A DNA stretch of 64,000 nt. Source: Rhabdaerophilum sp. SD176. GTDB lineage: Bacteria > Pseudomonadota > Alphaproteobacteria > Rhizobiales > Beijerinckiaceae. Shown one piece after another: positions 1-15,110 of this stretch. A program made the translations under genes and the position numbers. How positions within the stretch are numbered: position 1 is the stretch's first letter; the number at the start of each line of letters is the position of its first letter. The notes under the pieces are model-generated. The model was not told where the DNA came from, did not search any database, and saw only the letters and a list, made by a program, of their open reading frames with translations. The stretch spans positions 496,001 through 560,000 of the forward strand of contig NZ_JARJNS010000001.1 in assembly GCF_030143245.1 (NCBI RefSeq), read 5' to 3'.

Positions 1-1690
<1,690 letters not shown>

Positions 1691-1945
1691 CGATGAACCC
1701 TTGTCCCCGTCCCGGACGACGCGGCTCCCCGGCGGGAGGCGCCAGCCTGTCGGAACGATCAGCGGCCTGCCGCCGGACAATGAGGGCGCAATCGGGCGCT
1801 GCGCTCAAGAACCGGCGAAAGAGCTGTCGTTCTTCCGTCGAAATTGATCGTCCCGCGCGACGGGGAAACCCATCCCCGCAACCGGAACGTTGCACACATA
1901 AGAACGACGCCGGGGAAAGTCACCCCGGCGCCGGTGTTTTTTGGA
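1691..1945 (-). other. Long rplO-secY spacer with hairpin
   Basis: This 255-base non-coding stretch sits inside the spc operon where genes are usually a few bases apart. A perfect 8-bp G+C hairpin (arms 1908-1915 and 1923-1930) follows the rplO stop. Read on the minus strand, it is followed by a weakly T-rich tail (TCGTTCTT). On the plus strand the opposite side carries TTTTTT, so the element could act in either direction. I see no convincing promoter for secY. Confidence 0.5.
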
Positions 1946-2416
1946 TCAGGCGGTCTCGCCGGCGAGCAGCTTCACCGAGCCGCCGGCCTTCTCGATCGCG
2001 GCAACCGCGCTCTTCGAGGCACGGAATACCTCGAAGGCCAGCTTCGCCTTGAGTTCTCCGACGCCGAGGATCTTCACCCCGTCGCGCGGCTTCGAGCAGA
2101 TCCCTGCCGCCACCAGCGACTCGATCGTGACCGTGGTACCCTTGTCGAGCTTGCCGGCATCGACAGCTTCCTGGATCCGGCCGAGATTGACCTCGTTGAG
2201 ATCGATCGCGCCGATATTGTTGAAGCCGCGCTTCGGCAGGCGACGATGCAGCGGCATCTGGCCGCCCTCGAAGCCCTTGATCGCGACGCCGGTGCGGGCC
2301 TTCTGGCCCTTCACGCCGCGGCCGGCGGTCTTGCCCTTGCCCGAGCCGATACCGCGGCCTACGCGCATGCGCTTCTTGGTTGCGCCTTCATTGTCCCGAA
2401 GATCAGTGAGTTTCAT
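1946..2416 (-). CDS. rplO: 50S ribosomal protein L15
   Basis: L15 is a late-assembling large-subunit protein. The 156-residue product starts [12 protein letters not shown] and has the Gly/Lys-rich N-terminal tail ([17 protein letters not shown]) and the [18 protein letters not shown] core typical of the family. It lies 10 bases after rpmD. The next gene, secY, is unusually far away. Confidence 0.98.
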   Translation of the reverse strand: MKLTDLRDNEGATKKRMRVGRGIGSGKGKTAGRGVKGQKARTGVAIKGFEGGQMPLHRRLPKRGFNNIGAIDLNEVNLGRIQEAVDAGKLDKGTTVTIESLVAAGICSKPRDGVKILGVGELKAKLAFEVFRASKSAVAAIEKAGGSVKLLAGETA

Positions 2417-2426
2417 CGGATTGCCC

Positions 2427-2621
2427 TCACCCTTCGATGATGCGGACCATATGCGCGACCTTCGCGATCATCCCCCGGGTGGAGGGATTGTCGGGAAGGG
2501 TCGAGCGGCGGCCGATCTTGTTCAACTTGAGGCCGATCAACGTGGCGCGCTGATCCTTCGGACGACGGATCGGGCTGCCATATTGTTCGACGGTGATGGT
2601 CTTCTGCGTGGTGTTGGCCAT
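2427..2621 (-). CDS. rpmD: 50S ribosomal protein L30
   Basis: L30 is a small large-subunit protein. The 64-residue product contains the family core [19 protein letters not shown] and [11 protein letters not shown]. It lies between rpsE and rplO with 10-base spacers, as in a canonical spc operon. Confidence 0.97.
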   Translation of the reverse strand: MANTTQKTITVEQYGSPIRRPKDQRATLIGLKLNKIGRRSTLPDNPSTRGMIAKVAHMVRIIEG

Positions 2622-2631
2622 TCAACCCTCC

Positions 2632-3231
2632 TCACGCTTCAGCCGCTTCGCCACCATCGACATCGCGACGGCGGGATTGCAGCACGGAGACCTTGAGGCC
2701 GCGGCGAGCCGCGACGGAACGCGGGCTGTCTTCGGCCTTGAGGGCGTCGAACGTGGCGCGGACCATGTTGTACGGGTTGGACGAGCCGAGCGACTTCGCA
2801 ACGACGTCATGCATGCCGAGGCATTCGAAGACGGCGCGCATCGGGCCGCCGGCAATGATGCCGGTACCGGCCGGAGCCGCGCGCAGCAGGACCTTGCCGG
2901 CGCCGTGGCGGCCCGGAACGTCATGATGCAGGGTGCGGCCGTCGCGCAGCGGCACGCGGATGAGCGCGCGCTTGGCGCTTTCCGTGGCCTTGCGGATCGC
3001 TTCCGGCACTTCACGGGCCTTGCCGTGGCCGAAGCCGACGCGGCCCTTCTGGTCGCCGACAACCACGAGCGCGGCAAACGCCATGCGGCGGCCACCCTTC
3101 ACGGTCTTCGCGACGCGGTTGATATGGACGAGGCGATCAACGAACTCGCTGTCGCGCTCTTCGCGGTCCCGGTTCCGCTCGCGTCCGCCTTCGCGGCCGC
3201 GGCCACCGCCGCCTTCACGTTCTGCTGCCAT
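2632..3231 (-). CDS. rpsE: 30S ribosomal protein S5
   Basis: S5 contributes to decoding fidelity at the mRNA entry side of the 30S subunit. The product is 199 residues from the ATG at 3231, which has an AAGGA site 8 bases upstream. An ATG 9 codons further up lacks this. A Gly/Arg/Glu-rich N-terminal extension (about residues 1-28) precedes the S5 domain ([20 protein letters not shown], then [12 protein letters not shown]). Such charged extensions occur in alphaproteobacterial S5. Confidence 0.97.
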   Translation of the reverse strand: MAAEREGGGGRGREGGRERNRDREERDSEFVDRLVHINRVAKTVKGGRRMAFAALVVVGDQKGRVGFGHGKAREVPEAIRKATESAKRALIRVPLRDGRTLHHDVPGRHGAGKVLLRAAPAGTGIIAGGPMRAVFECLGMHDVVAKSLGSSNPYNMVRATFDALKAEDSPRSVAARRGLKVSVLQSRRRDVDGGEAAEA

Positions 3232-3321
3232 CTCTTCTTTCCTTACTGGCGCGGCCATCCGGAGGGACAGCCGCTCGCTTGGTGCGGCCGGCGCGGCATG
3301 CGCCGGCTGCAGGAGCCTCGA

Positions 3322-3681
3322 TCAGAAATCGAGGCCGGCTTCACGCGCGCCATCGGCCAGAGCCTTGACGCGACCGTGATAGATGTATTCGCCGCGATCG
3401 AAAACGACGCGGGTCACGCCGGCCGCGAGCGCACGCTCGGCCACCAGCTTGCCGACAACCTTGGCGGCCTCGACATCGGCGCCGGTTTTCAGCTTGCCCT
3501 TGAGATCCTTCTCGATGGTCGAGGCGGCCACCAGGGTGACGCCATTCGCATCGTCGATGATCTGGGCATAGATCTGCTTGGAGGAGCGGAAGACAGACAG
3601 GCGGGGACGCCCGTTCGCAGCCGCCCGCACCTGCTTGCGAACACGCGCCTTGCGGCGTTCGGTAGTGGTGAGATGTGCCAT
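3322..3681 (-). CDS. rplR: 50S ribosomal protein L18
   Basis: L18 binds 5S rRNA with L5 and L25. The 119-residue product has the basic N-terminus ([17 protein letters not shown]) and the [18 protein letters not shown] core. It lies between rplF (15-base spacer) and rpsE (90-base spacer), standard spc order. Confidence 0.98.
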   Translation of the reverse strand: MAHLTTTERRKARVRKQVRAAANGRPRLSVFRSSKQIYAQIIDDANGVTLVAASTIEKDLKGKLKTGADVEAAKVVGKLVAERALAAGVTRVVFDRGEYIYHGRVKALADGAREAGLDF

Positions 3682-3696
3682 GACCTGGGTCCTGCC

Positions 3697-4230
3697 TTAC
3701 TTCTTCTTGCCTTCCTTGCGGAAGATAAATTCGCCCTCGTACTTGACGCCCTTGCCCTTGAAGGGTTCGGGGCCGCGATACTGGCGAATTTCCGCCGCAA
3801 CCTGGCCAACCTGCTGCCGGTCAATGCCCGAAACGACGATTTCCGTCGGCTTCGGGGTCACGATCGCGATCCCCGCGGGGATCGGATAGAGGACCGGATG
3901 GCTGTAGCCAAGCGACAGGTTGAGGTTCTTGCCCTCGACCGCCGCCTTGTAGCCGACGCCGGTGATCTCGAGCTTCTTCTCGAAGCCCTTGGTCACGCCG
4001 ACGACCAGGTTGTTGATCCGGGCGCGGCTGGTGCCCCAGAGCGCGCGGGCGCGCTTGGTTTCCGTCCGCGGATCAACGGTGATGACATTGCCTTCGAGCT
4101 TCACGGACACATCATCCGGAACCACGAAGCTGAGTTCGCCCTTCGGACCCTTGACCGAGACCTTCTGGCCTTCAACCCTGGGTGTAGCGCCGGTCGGGAT
4201 ATCGACCGGCTTCTTGCCGACTTTCGACAT
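3697..4230 (-). CDS. rplF: 50S ribosomal protein L6
   Basis: L6 binds near the factor-binding site of the 50S subunit. The 177-residue product starts [14 protein letters not shown] and ends in the family signature [16 protein letters not shown] followed by a Lys-rich tail. It lies 23 bases downstream of rpsH. Confidence 0.98.
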   Translation of the reverse strand: MSKVGKKPVDIPTGATPRVEGQKVSVKGPKGELSFVVPDDVSVKLEGNVITVDPRTETKRARALWGTSRARINNLVVGVTKGFEKKLEITGVGYKAAVEGKNLNLSLGYSHPVLYPIPAGIAIVTPKPTEIVVSGIDRQQVGQVAAEIRQYRGPEPFKGKGVKYEGEFIFRKEGKKK

Positions 4231-4253
4231 GGAAACCTCCTTTTCCCGACTGA

Positions 4254-4652
4254 TCAGAAGACAGTGCAGAGCACTTCGCCGCCGACATTCTGGTCGCGCG
4301 CATCATGATCGGCCATCACGCCACGCGGCGTGGAGATGATCGTGATGCCGAGGCCATTGGCCACGCGCGGCATGGTGTCGACGGAAGAATAGACGCGGCG
4401 GCCCGGCTTCGAGACACGCCGGATCTCGCGGATCGCCGGCTGGCCTTCGAAATACTTGAGCTCGATGTCGAACTCGGTGCGGCCGTTTTCGAACTGCGTT
4501 TCCGAATAGCCACGGATGTAGCCTTCGGACTTGAGCACCTCGAGAACGCGGGCACGCATCTTCGAACCCGGCGTCGAGACGCGGGTCTTCTTGCGCATCT
4601 GGGCGTTGCGGATGCGGGTGAGCATATCGCCGATAGGATCGATCATGGACAT
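4254..4652 (-). CDS. rpsH: 30S ribosomal protein S8
   Basis: S8 is a primary 16S rRNA binder and in other bacteria a translational regulator of the spc operon. The 132-residue product starts [18 protein letters not shown] and ends with [17 protein letters not shown]-type sequence, both diagnostic. It lies 12 bases after rpsN. I did not identify an S8-repressor hairpin. Confidence 0.98.
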   Translation of the reverse strand: MSMIDPIGDMLTRIRNAQMRKKTRVSTPGSKMRARVLEVLKSEGYIRGYSETQFENGRTEFDIELKYFEGQPAIREIRRVSKPGRRVYSSVDTMPRVANGLGITIISTPRGVMADHDARDQNVGGEVLCTVF

Positions 4653-4664
4653 GATGTCTCCCCC

Positions 4665-4970
4665 TTACCAGCTGGATTTCACGAGGCCCGGAACGAGCCC
4701 CTTGTTGCCGAGTTCACGAAGCGCGATACGGCTCATCTTGAACTTGCGATAGACCGCCCGGGGACGCCCCGAAACCTCGCAGCGGAGGCGGAAGCGGACT
4801 TCGGCCGAGTTGCGCGGCATCTGCGCCAGCTTCAGCGTGGCGTTGAGGCGCTCATCGAGCGGCAGGTCCTTGTTCTGGGTGATCGCCTTCAGGGCCGCAC
4901 GCTTGCCAGCAAACTGCTTGGCGAGCTTCTGACGGCGCCTGTTCTTTTCGATCATGCCTTTTTTGGCCAT
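4665..4970 (-). CDS. rpsN: 30S ribosomal protein S14, zinc-free long form
   Basis: S14 lies in the head of the 30S subunit. The 101-residue protein is the long C-minus type. It has no CxxC zinc pairs and ends [17 protein letters not shown]. An AGGAG ribosome-binding site lies 7 bases before the ATG. Being zinc-independent, this copy would not need replacement under zinc limitation. Confidence 0.98.
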   Translation of the reverse strand: MAKKGMIEKNRRRQKLAKQFAGKRAALKAITQNKDLPLDERLNATLKLAQMPRNSAEVRFRLRCEVSGRPRAVYRKFKMSRIALRELGNKGLVPGLVKSSW

Positions 4971-5005
4971 GAGATAACTCCTGGTTTCCGCGTCTAAGCC
5001 GGGGC

Positions 5006-5566
5006 TTACTGCCGGAACGGGAAGTTGAACAACTTGAGGAGCGCGCGGGCTTCCTCGTCGGTTTTCGCTGTGGTGCAGACGATCACGTCCATCCCCCAGA
5101 TCTGATCAACCTTGTCGTAGTTGATTTCCGGGAAAATGATGTGTTCCTTGATGCCCATGGCGTAGTTGCCGCGCCCGTCGAAGGACTTGCCGTTGAGGCC
5201 GCGGAAGTCGCGAACGCGCGGCAGCGCGATCGTGATCAGTCGGTCGAGGAACTCATACATGCGAGCCTGGCGCAGGGTGACCTTGCAGCCGATCGGCATG
5301 TTCTCGCGCACCTTGAACTGCGCGATCGCGTTGCGGGCGCGGGTGATGACCGGCTTCTGGCCGGCAATCGCCGCGAGATCCGCCGCCGCAACCGTTGCCT
5401 TCTTGGAATCGGCGGTGGATTCACCGACACCCATGTTCAGCACGATCTTGTCGAGGCGCGGAATTTCCATCGGATTCTTGTAGCCGAACTGCTCCTGCAT
5501 CTTCGGCACGACGATGTCGCGGTAATACTTCTTGAGCCGCGGCTCGTAATTGGTCACATCAAGCAT
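5006..5566 (-). CDS. rplE: 50S ribosomal protein L5
   Basis: L5 binds 5S rRNA and contacts the 30S head. The 186-residue product contains [15 protein letters not shown] and a [17 protein letters not shown]-terminal half, both characteristic. Its ATG lies inside the end of rplX (8-base overlap), implying translational coupling. Confidence 0.98.
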   Translation of the reverse strand: MLDVTNYEPRLKKYYRDIVVPKMQEQFGYKNPMEIPRLDKIVLNMGVGESTADSKKATVAAADLAAIAGQKPVITRARNAIAQFKVRENMPIGCKVTLRQARMYEFLDRLITIALPRVRDFRGLNGKSFDGRGNYAMGIKEHIIFPEINYDKVDQIWGMDVIVCTTAKTDEEARALLKLFNFPFRQ

Positions 5567-5876
5567 CGATCAGGTCCCCCGAACGCTTGGCAAAACGGAC
5601 CTTGCGGCCGTCATCGAGCGTCTTGAAGCCAACGCGGGTCGGCTTGCCGTCCTTCGGATCGGCCACGGCAAGGTTGGACAGGTTGACCGTCCCTTCCTTG
5701 GTGATGATGCCGCCCTGCTGGGTCTGGGTCTGGCGCTGGTGCTTCTTCACGAGCGCAACGCCGCGGACAACGGCACGGCCCTCGGCCGGACGCACTTCCA
5801 GGACTTCACCGGCCTTGCCCTTGTCGCGGCCGGTAATGACGACAACGCGGTCGCCCTTCTTGATCTTCGCGGCCAT
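5559..5876 (-). CDS. rplX: 50S ribosomal protein L24
   Basis: L24 initiates 50S assembly. The 105-residue product starts [21 protein letters not shown], an N-terminal KOW motif. The reading frame continues far upstream through rplN, so the start was set by homology and by the TAATG junction with the rplN stop (one-base overlap). It overlaps rplE by 8 bases downstream. Confidence 0.97.
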   Translation of the reverse strand: MAAKIKKGDRVVVITGRDKGKAGEVLEVRPAEGRAVVRGVALVKKHQRQTQTQQGGIITKEGTVNLSNLAVADPKDGKPTRVGFKTLDDGRKVRFAKRSGDLIDA

Positions 5877-6244
5877 TACAGCACCTCCGGCGCGAGCGAG
5901 ATGATCTTCATATGCTGGCGCGCGCGCAGCTCGCGCGGGACCGGCCCGAAGATGCGGGTGCCGACCGGCTCCTTCTGGTTGTTGATCAGCACGGCCGCAT
6001 TGCGGTCGAAGCGGATCACCGAGCCATCCGGGCGGCGGATATCCTTGGCCGTGCGCACGACGACCGCCTTCATAACGTCGCCCTTCTTCACGCGGCCTTT
6101 CGGAATCGCTTCCTTGATCGACACCACGATGATGTCGCCCACACCGGCATATTTCCGCTTCGAGCCGCCGAGCACCTTGATGCACATGACGCGGCGCGCG
6201 CCGGAATTGTCGGCGACGTCGAGATTGGTTTGCATCTGGATCAT
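5876..6244 (-). CDS. rplN: 50S ribosomal protein L14
   Basis: L14 sits at the subunit interface. The 122-residue product has the usual family length, starts [17 protein letters not shown] and includes [24 protein letters not shown]. It is the first spc gene and is separated from rpsQ by 196 bases. Confidence 0.98.
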   Translation of the reverse strand: MIQMQTNLDVADNSGARRVMCIKVLGGSKRKYAGVGDIIVVSIKEAIPKGRVKKGDVMKAVVVRTAKDIRRPDGSVIRFDRNAAVLINNQKEPVGTRIFGPVPRELRARQHMKIISLAPEVL

Positions 6245-6440
6245 GACCTGATCCTTCCTTTCCTTCAGATCGGTTTCCGGGCCGCATCACGGACCGGACT
6301 ACGCCTGACGAGGGAGCGCGCAAACGCCCCCTCCCCCGGAACCGTTGGGTTCCTTGCTTGGTTCTTTCGCTTATGCGAGGCGCGAAGCCCTATACGCTTC
6401 GACCACAAAGCTCAAGAAGTATTTGCCCGGCGAACCGGGC
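6245..6440 (-). other. rpsQ-rplN spacer with UUCG-type hairpin
   Basis: This 196-base gap marks the S10/spc boundary. Immediately after the rpsQ stop lies a 6-bp G+C stem with a TTCG tetraloop on the minus strand (6425-6440), followed by AAATACTTCTTG. A poorly spaced TTGAGC/TATAGG pair follows and might be a weak spc promoter. There is no coding potential. Confidence 0.45.
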
Positions 6441-6683
6441 TTAAGCCTTCTGCTCCGGCGCCAGGACAACCCAGCGCTTCAGCTTGGACATCGGACGGGT
6501 CTCCTCGATGGAAACCTCGTCACCCACCTTGAAGTTGTTGGCTTCATCATGGGCATGATAGTTTTTCGACCGGCGAACGGTCTTCTTGAGCAGCGGGTGG
6601 GTGAAGCGACGCTCCACCTTCACCACCACTGTCTTGTCCTGGACATCGCTGACGACGACGCCCTGAAGAATGCGCTTCGGCAT
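6441..6683 (-). CDS. rpsQ: 30S ribosomal protein S17
   Basis: S17 is a primary 16S rRNA binder. The 80-residue OB-fold protein starts [18 protein letters not shown] and contains the [15 protein letters not shown] signature. It is the last gene before the long S10/spc spacer, 10 bases after rpmC. Confidence 0.98.
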   Translation of the reverse strand: MPKRILQGVVVSDVQDKTVVVKVERRFTHPLLKKTVRRSKNYHAHDEANNFKVGDEVSIEETRPMSKLKRWVVLAPEQKA

Positions 6684-6693
6684 CGTAGTCTCC

Positions 6694-6909
6694 TTAGCCC
6701 TTCGCCGCAGCGGCGAGTTTGGTGCGCTGAATGGTCTTCACGCGCGCGATGTCGCGACGGACCTCGCGGACGCGCGCCATATTCTCAAGCTGACCGGTCG
6801 CACGCTGGAAGCGCAGGTTGAACTGCTCCTTCTTCAGCTTGACCAGCTCGTCATGAAGCTGGTCGCCGGACATGACCCGGAGGTCGGAAAGACGCTGATT
6901 GGATTTCAT
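6694..6909 (-). CDS. rpmC: 50S ribosomal protein L29
   Basis: L29 sits by the peptide exit tunnel near L23. The protein is 71 residues from the ATG at 6909. The open frame extends 50 codons further into rplP but without conservation. The coiled-coil [20 protein letters not shown] and following [13 protein letters not shown] are typical. Confidence 0.97.
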   Translation of the reverse strand: MKSNQRLSDLRVMSGDQLHDELVKLKKEQFNLRFQRATGQLENMARVREVRRDIARVKTIQRTKLAAAAKG

Positions 6910-6920
6910 CTCGCCCTCCC

Positions 6921-7334
6921 TTATTCGGCGATGCGCTGGACGAAGCGCGTCTTGAGCGGCAGCTTGGCAGCAGCCAGCGTGAGGGCCTCGCGCGCCAGCT
7001 CGACATCGACGCCGCCGATCTCGAACATGATGCGGCCCGGCTTCACCTTGGCCACCCACAGTTCCGGCGAGCCCTTGCCCGAACCCATGCGGACTTCCGC
7101 CGGCTTCTTCGACACGGGAACATCCGGGAACACGCGGATCCAGACACGGCCCGCACGCTTCATGTGACGGGTCATGGCACGACGGGCCGCCTCGATCTGA
7201 CGGGCGGTGATCCGGTCCGGATCCATCGCCTTCAGGCCGAACTCGCCGAAGGCAAGCTCGAAACCGCCTTTGGCTTCGCCCTTCACGCGACCCTTGAACT
7301 GCTTACGAAATTTCGTTCGCTTCGGTTGCAACAT
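6921..7334 (-). CDS. rplP: 50S ribosomal protein L16
   Basis: L16 organises the A-site tRNA region of the 50S subunit. The 137-residue product starts [16 protein letters not shown] and carries [26 protein letters not shown]. It lies 12 bases after rpsC and 11 before rpmC. Confidence 0.98.
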   Translation of the reverse strand: MLQPKRTKFRKQFKGRVKGEAKGGFELAFGEFGLKAMDPDRITARQIEAARRAMTRHMKRAGRVWIRVFPDVPVSKKPAEVRMGSGKGSPELWVAKVKPGRIMFEIGGVDVELAREALTLAAAKLPLKTRFVQRIAE

Positions 7335-7346
7335 GGCTCAAACTCC

Positions 7347-8054
7347 TCACGCCGCTTCCGGCGCGCGGCGGCCCTGCGAACGCTGATCCTGCGTTTCGGC
7401 GCGCTTGTCCTGCGCCATCGGATCATGTTCGAGGATCTCGCCCTTGAAAATCCAGACCTTGATGCCGCAGGTGCCGTAGGCCGTATGGGCCGTGGCAACC
7501 CCGTAATCGACATCGGCGCGCAGCGTATGCAGCGGCACGCGGCCTTCGCGATACCATTCGACACGGGCGATTTCAGCCCCGCCGAGACGGCCCGACGACG
7601 TGATCTTGATGCCTTCGGCGCCAAGACGCATCGCGGACTGCACGGCGCGCTTCATCGCACGACGGAACGCCACGCGGCGCTCCAGCTGCTGGGCGATGGA
7701 ATCGGCCACCAGCGTCGCGTCGATTTCCGGCTTGCGGACCTCGACGATGTTCAGAGCCACCTCGCTCTTCGTCATCGCGGAGATCTGCTTGCGCAGCTTG
7801 TCGATATCGGCGCCCTTCTTGCCGATCACCACACCCGGACGGGCCGAGTGGATGGTGACGCGGCACTTCTTGTGCGGACGCTCGACAATGATCTTCGAGA
7901 CCGCAGCCTGCTTCAGCACCTTCATCAGCTCTTCGCGGATCTTGAAATCCTCGTGGAGCATGGGGCCGTATTCCGCCTTGTTGGCGTACCAGCGGCTGTC
8001 CCAGGTGCGGTTGATGCCGAGGCGCAGACCGATCGGATTAACCTTCTGACCCAT
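7347..8054 (-). CDS. rpsC: 30S ribosomal protein S3
   Basis: S3 forms part of the mRNA entry helicase. The 235-residue product has an N-terminal KH domain ([19 protein letters not shown], with the GxxG-type IGKKG loop) and the S3 C-terminal domain ([19 protein letters not shown]-type sequence). It ends in a short basic tail. Confidence 0.98.
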   Translation of the reverse strand: MGQKVNPIGLRLGINRTWDSRWYANKAEYGPMLHEDFKIREELMKVLKQAAVSKIIVERPHKKCRVTIHSARPGVVIGKKGADIDKLRKQISAMTKSEVALNIVEVRKPEIDATLVADSIAQQLERRVAFRRAMKRAVQSAMRLGAEGIKITSSGRLGGAEIARVEWYREGRVPLHTLRADVDYGVATAHTAYGTCGIKVWIFKGEILEHDPMAQDKRAETQDQRSQGRRAPEAA

Positions 8055-8057
8055 AGC

Positions 8058-8432
8058 TTATTCCCCCGCCTGACGGACGACGATGGTGATGTTCGAGAAC
8101 GGCTTCGTGACCCGCCCTGTGCGACCGCGACCGTGGAACTGGATGCGCTTCATGACGATCGACTTGCCGACGAAGGCCTGGCTCACCACCAGTTCGTCGA
8201 TGTCGAGATCATGGTTGTTCTCGGCATTGGCGATCGCGCTTTCCAGGCACTTCTTCACATCGCGGGCGATGCGCTTCTGGCTGAATTCAAGATCGGCAAG
8301 TGCCGTGGCAACCTTCTTGCCCCGGATAAGCTGGGCAACGAGGTTGAGCTTCCGGGGGCTGACGCGCAGATTGCGCGCAACCGCCTTGGCTTCCGTTTCG
8401 GCCTCGCGCCGAACATTGGCAACCTGGCCCAT
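8058..8432 (-). CDS. rplV: 50S ribosomal protein L22
   Basis: L22 lines the peptide exit tunnel. The product is 124 residues from [10 protein letters not shown]. An in-frame ATG 11 codons upstream overlaps rpsS and is less likely. The tunnel hairpin [20 protein letters not shown] is intact. It is 1 base downstream of rpsS and 3 bases before rpsC. Confidence 0.96.
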   Translation of the reverse strand: MGQVANVRREAETEAKAVARNLRVSPRKLNLVAQLIRGKKVATALADLEFSQKRIARDVKKCLESAIANAENNHDLDIDELVVSQAFVGKSIVMKRIQFHGRGRTGRVTKPFSNITIVVRQAGE

Positions 8433-8433
8433 G

Positions 8434-8712
8434 TTACTTCCTCTTCGCCTTCTTGTCGGCGGCATGGCCGTAATAGGTACGGGTCGGCGCGAATTCGCCG
8501 AACTTCATGCCGACCATCTCTTCCGAGATGTTCACGGGGATGTGCTTCTGGCCATTATAGACACCGAAGGTCAAGCCGACGAACTCCGGCAAGACCATCG
8601 AGCGGCGGCTCCAGATCTTGATCACGTCGTTGCGGCCCGAGGCACGAGCGGCCTCTGCCTTCTTCAGAAGGTATCCGTCGACGAACGGACCTTTCCAAAC
8701 TGAACGCGGCAT
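8434..8712 (-). CDS. rpsS: 30S ribosomal protein S19
   Basis: S19 is in the 30S head with S13. The 92-residue product starts [18 protein letters not shown] and contains the [18 protein letters not shown]-terminal signature. The frame is open 50 codons upstream into rplB, so the start follows the family. Confidence 0.98.
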   Translation of the reverse strand: MPRSVWKGPFVDGYLLKKAEAARASGRNDVIKIWSRRSMVLPEFVGLTFGVYNGQKHIPVNISEEMVGMKFGEFAPTRTYYGHAADKKAKRK

Positions 8713-8722
8713 TAGCCTCTCC

Positions 8723-9559
8723 TTACTTCTTGCGAGCGTGGCGCGACGACACGATGAACCGGTCGGTACGCTTGTTCGAACGCGTTTTCTTGCCCTTCGT
8801 CGGCTTGCCCCACGGCGTGACCGGATGACGGCCACCCGAGGTCCGACCTTCACCACCGCCATGCGGATGGTCGATCGGGTTCATGGCAACACCGCGGTTA
8901 TGCGGACGGAAGCCAAGCCAGCGGTTGCGGCCGGCCTTGCCGAGCGAGATGTTCATGTGGTCCGGGTTGGACACTGCGCCGATCGTGGCGAAGCACTGGC
9001 CGGAAACCAGCCGCTGCTCACCCGAGTTCAGCCGCAGGATCACGTAGCCCTGGTCACGACCGACGATCTGGGCATAGGTGCCCGCGGACCGGGCGATCTG
9101 CCCGCCCTTGCCGATCTTCATCTCGACATTGTGGACGATCGTCCCGACCGGGATATTCGCCACGGGCATCGCATTGCCCGGCTTGATGTCGGCATTGTCG
9201 CCCGAAATCACCGTATCGCCGATGGCGAGGCGCTGCGGGGCGAGAATGTAGCTCTGCGTGCCGTCCTGATACTGGATCAGGGCGATGAAGGCCGAACGGT
9301 TCGGATCATATTCCATGCGCTCGACGATGGCGGGCATGCCCACCTTCTCGCGACGCTTGAAATCGACGATCCGATACGACTTCTTGTGGCCGCCGCCGCG
9401 GAAACGGACGGTAACCCGGCCGTGATTGTTGCGGCCGCCCTGGCTGTGCTTGCCCTCGGTCAGGGCCTTGACCGGCTTGCCCTTGTACAGCTCGGACCGG
9501 TCGACGAGGACCAGTTGGCGCGTACCCGGCGTGACGGGATTGTATTGCTTCAGTGCCAT
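8723..9559 (-). CDS. rplB: 50S ribosomal protein L2
   Basis: L2 is needed for subunit joining and peptidyl-transferase activity. The 278-residue product starts [15 protein letters not shown] and has the conserved C-terminal segment [20 protein letters not shown] with the functional histidine. It lies 18 bases downstream of rplW. Confidence 0.98.
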   Translation of the reverse strand: MALKQYNPVTPGTRQLVLVDRSELYKGKPVKALTEGKHSQGGRNNHGRVTVRFRGGGHKKSYRIVDFKRREKVGMPAIVERMEYDPNRSAFIALIQYQDGTQSYILAPQRLAIGDTVISGDNADIKPGNAMPVANIPVGTIVHNVEMKIGKGGQIARSAGTYAQIVGRDQGYVILRLNSGEQRLVSGQCFATIGAVSNPDHMNISLGKAGRNRWLGFRPHNRGVAMNPIDHPHGGGEGRTSGGRHPVTPWGKPTKGKKTRSNKRTDRFIVSSRHARKK

Positions 9560-9577
9560 TGTCTATCCACTCCCGTC

Positions 9578-9874
9578 TCAAAGGCCGGTCGTGACGTCGA
9601 TGCTGTGGCCCTCGGCGAGGGTAACCACGGCCTTCTTGACGTCAGACTGCCGACCGATCGTGCCGCGGAAGCGCTTCTCCTTGCCCTTGCGGACCAGGGT
9701 GTTGACGCTTTCGACCTTCACGTCGAACAGCTTCTCGACCGCTTGCTTGATCTGCGGCTTGGTGGCGGTCTTGGCCACCTTGAACACGACCTTGTTATGC
9801 TCGGAGAGCGCGGTCGCCTTCTCGGTGATGACCGGTGAAAGGATGACGTCGAAAAGCTTCGGATCGATGCTCAT
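9578..9874 (-). CDS. rplW: 50S ribosomal protein L23
   Basis: L23 docks trigger factor and SRP at the tunnel exit. The 98-residue product carries the family signature [19 protein letters not shown] near its C-terminus and [18 protein letters not shown] near its N-terminus. Confidence 0.98.
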   Translation of the reverse strand: MSIDPKLFDVILSPVITEKATALSEHNKVVFKVAKTATKPQIKQAVEKLFDVKVESVNTLVRKGKEKRFRGTIGRQSDVKKAVVTLAEGHSIDVTTGL

Positions 9875-9885
9875 GTCCGTTCCCC

Positions 9886-10509
9886 TTAACCAGCGAGCCG
9901 CGCGGAGAGCGCGTCGAGCGCGGCGGTGGTCAGCACGAGCTTCTCACGCCGCAGGATGTCATAGACGTTGATGCCCTGCACGGGCAGCACGTCGATGTTC
10001 GGAATGCTGCGCGAGGCCAGGACGAAGTTGTCCTGAAGCTCCGCACCGCCGATGATCAATGCGCTCGACAGGCCCAGCTTGCCGAACGTATCGCGCAGCG
10101 CCTTGGTCTTCGGCGTATCGATCTCCGCCTTGTCCAGAACGATGATCTGGCTGTCCTTGGCCTTGGCCGACAGGGCGAGCTTCAGCGCCAGCAGGCGAAC
10201 CTTCTTCGGCAGATCATGCGCATGGCTGCGCGCGATCGGACCGAAGGCCTTGCCGCCGCCGCGGAACTGCGGCGCCTTCGCCGAGCCGTGACGGGCATTG
10301 CCGGTGCCCTTCTGCTTGTAGATCTTCTTGGTCGTGCGGTTGATCGTCGAGCGCTCCTGCGCCTGATGCGTGCCGGCCTGCCGCTTGGCAAGCTGGTAGC
10401 GCACCATGCGATGCAGGATGTCGACGCGCGGCTCGAGACCGAAAACGGCCTCGGCGAGCTCGACCGAACCGGCTTCCTTGCCGGCGAGGGTGGTGATGGC
10501 CAGTTTCAT
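9886..10509 (-). CDS. rplD: 50S ribosomal protein L4
   Basis: L4 lines the exit tunnel and in gammaproteobacteria autoregulates the S10 operon. The 207-residue product contains the tunnel loop [20 protein letters not shown]. No S10 leader of the E. coli type precedes rpsJ here, so regulation by L4 cannot be inferred. Confidence 0.98.
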   Translation of the reverse strand: MKLAITTLAGKEAGSVELAEAVFGLEPRVDILHRMVRYQLAKRQAGTHQAQERSTINRTTKKIYKQKGTGNARHGSAKAPQFRGGGKAFGPIARSHAHDLPKKVRLLALKLALSAKAKDSQIIVLDKAEIDTPKTKALRDTFGKLGLSSALIIGGAELQDNFVLASRSIPNIDVLPVQGINVYDILRREKLVLTTAALDALSARLAG

Positions 10510-10514
10510 GATGC

Positions 10515-11237
10515 TCAGGCCTCCGTCGTTTCAGCCGACGCCGGGGCGTCATCAGCACCGCCGTTCAGGCGGAACTTGCCGGGAACCGGCGCATCCTTGT
10601 GAACCGGCTTCTTGACCGCATCGCGAACGGTGATCCAGCCACCCTTCACACCCGGAACCGCACCCTCGACGAGGATCAGGCCGCGCTCCGCATCGGTGCG
10701 GACGACCTTGAGGTTCAGCGTGGTGACGCGCTCGACACCGAGATGACCCGGCATCTTCTTGTTCTTGAAGGTCTTGCCCGGGTCCTGGCGGCCACCGGTC
10801 GAACCGATCGAACGGTGCGAGACCGAGACGCCGTGGGTGGCGCGAAGACCGCCGAAATTCCAGCGCTTCATACCGCCGGCAAAGCCCTTGCCGGTGGTGG
10901 TGCCCGTCACGTCGACGAACTGGCCAGCGACGAAATGGTCCGCCGTGATCTCGGCGCCGACCGGAATGACCGCCTGGTCATCGACGCGAAACTCGACAAG
11001 CTTCATGCGCGGCTCGACCTTGGCCACCGCGAAACGCTCGCGTTCGGCCTTCGACACGTTCTTCGGCTTGGCCTTGCCGGCACCCAGCTGCAGCGCGACA
11101 TAGCCGTCACGCTCCGCAGTCTTGTGCGCGACGACCTGGCAGCCATCCAGACGCAGCACCGTCACGGGGACATGTTCCCCGCCTTCGGTGAAAACTCGGG
11201 TCATGCCGAGCTTCTGTGCAATTACCCCTGACCTCAT
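10515..11237 (-). CDS. rplC: 50S ribosomal protein L3
   Basis: L3 is an early assembly protein reaching the peptidyl-transferase centre. The 240-residue product has [20 protein letters not shown] and [22 protein letters not shown], diagnostic of the family. An AAGGAA site precedes the ATG. A short acidic C-terminal tail ([14 protein letters not shown]) extends past the usual end. Confidence 0.98.
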   Translation of the reverse strand: MRSGVIAQKLGMTRVFTEGGEHVPVTVLRLDGCQVVAHKTAERDGYVALQLGAGKAKPKNVSKAERERFAVAKVEPRMKLVEFRVDDQAVIPVGAEITADHFVAGQFVDVTGTTTGKGFAGGMKRWNFGGLRATHGVSVSHRSIGSTGGRQDPGKTFKNKKMPGHLGVERVTTLNLKVVRTDAERGLILVEGAVPGVKGGWITVRDAVKKPVHKDAPVPGKFRLNGGADDAPASAETTEA

Positions 11238-11267
11238 GGGCGCTGTTCCTTATACCAGAGGAGGTCC

Positions 11268-11294
11268 ACAAAACCTGATCGCCGGAGCGATCAG
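11268..11294 (-). terminator. Hairpin over the rpsJ stop codon (possible attenuator)
   Basis: An 8-bp perfect stem (11275-11282 with 11287-11294, 4-base loop) includes the rpsJ stop codon and is followed on the minus strand by GTTTTGTGG. It could be a weak terminator, or a structure tuning rpsJ-rplC stoichiometry. Confidence 0.4.
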
Positions 11295-11599
11295 AGACGG
11301 ATTTCGACGTCGACACCCGCCGCGAGGTCGAGCTTCATCAGCGCGTCCACGGTCTGCGGAGTCGGATCAACGATATCCAGCACGCGCTTGTGCGTACGGA
11401 TCTCGAACTGCTCGCGGCTCTTCTTGTCGATATGCGGCGAGCGGTTGACGGTGAACTTCTCGATCCGCGTCGGCAGCGGGATCGGGCCCCGCACCTGCGC
11501 GCCCGTGCGCTTCGCTGTCGAGACGATCTCGCGCGTCGACGAATCGAGCACGCGATGATCGAAAGCCTTGAGGCGGATGCGGATGGTCTGTCCGTTCAT
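11291..11599 (-). CDS. rpsJ: 30S ribosomal protein S10 (NusE)
   Basis: S10 is a 30S head protein and, as NusE, couples NusG to the ribosome in antitermination. The 102-residue product starts [19 protein letters not shown] and contains [15 protein letters not shown]-type sequence and [15 protein letters not shown]. It is the first S10 gene, 141 bases after tuf1, and its stop codon sits in a hairpin. Confidence 0.98.
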   Translation of the reverse strand: MNGQTIRIRLKAFDHRVLDSSTREIVSTAKRTGAQVRGPIPLPTRIEKFTVNRSPHIDKKSREQFEIRTHKRVLDIVDPTPQTVDALMKLDLAAGVDVEIRL

Positions 11600-11682
11600 C
11601 GCTTTGTTCCTTGGCTACTGGCCAGGCCCCCCTGCAGGAGCCGTGATGGGGTCGCCCCCGGATGGTTCGCCCCCGAAAGGGC

Positions 11683-11723
11683 CATCAACGCGAAAGCGCA
11701 CCGCCAAATGGCTGGCGGTGCGC
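11683..11723 (-). terminator. Terminator or attenuator after tuf1
   Basis: An 11-bp perfect G+C stem (arms 11696-11706 and 11713-11723, 6-base loop) is followed on the minus strand by TTTCGCGTTG. It begins about 18 bases after the tuf1 stop and precedes the S10 genes. The poor T-run suggests partial readthrough from str into S10. Confidence 0.7.
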
Positions 11724-11740
11724 CAGAGAATTGAGTGATC

Positions 11741-12931
<1,191 letters not shown>

Positions 12932-12986
12932 GAGGCTCTCCTGAATAATGCGCGCCCGGGGCGCTCAACGGTTTGAACTGTCGCCC

Positions 12987-15074
<2,088 letters not shown>

Positions 15075-15110
15075 AACGTGTCCTCGTCCTGTCCGGTGCG
15101 GGGCCTGAAT

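Noticed and set aside
11249-11254. Minus-strand TATAAG resembling an extended -10 upstream of rplC
   Set aside because: It overlaps the AAGGAA ribosome-binding site of rplC and has no -35 at the right distance.
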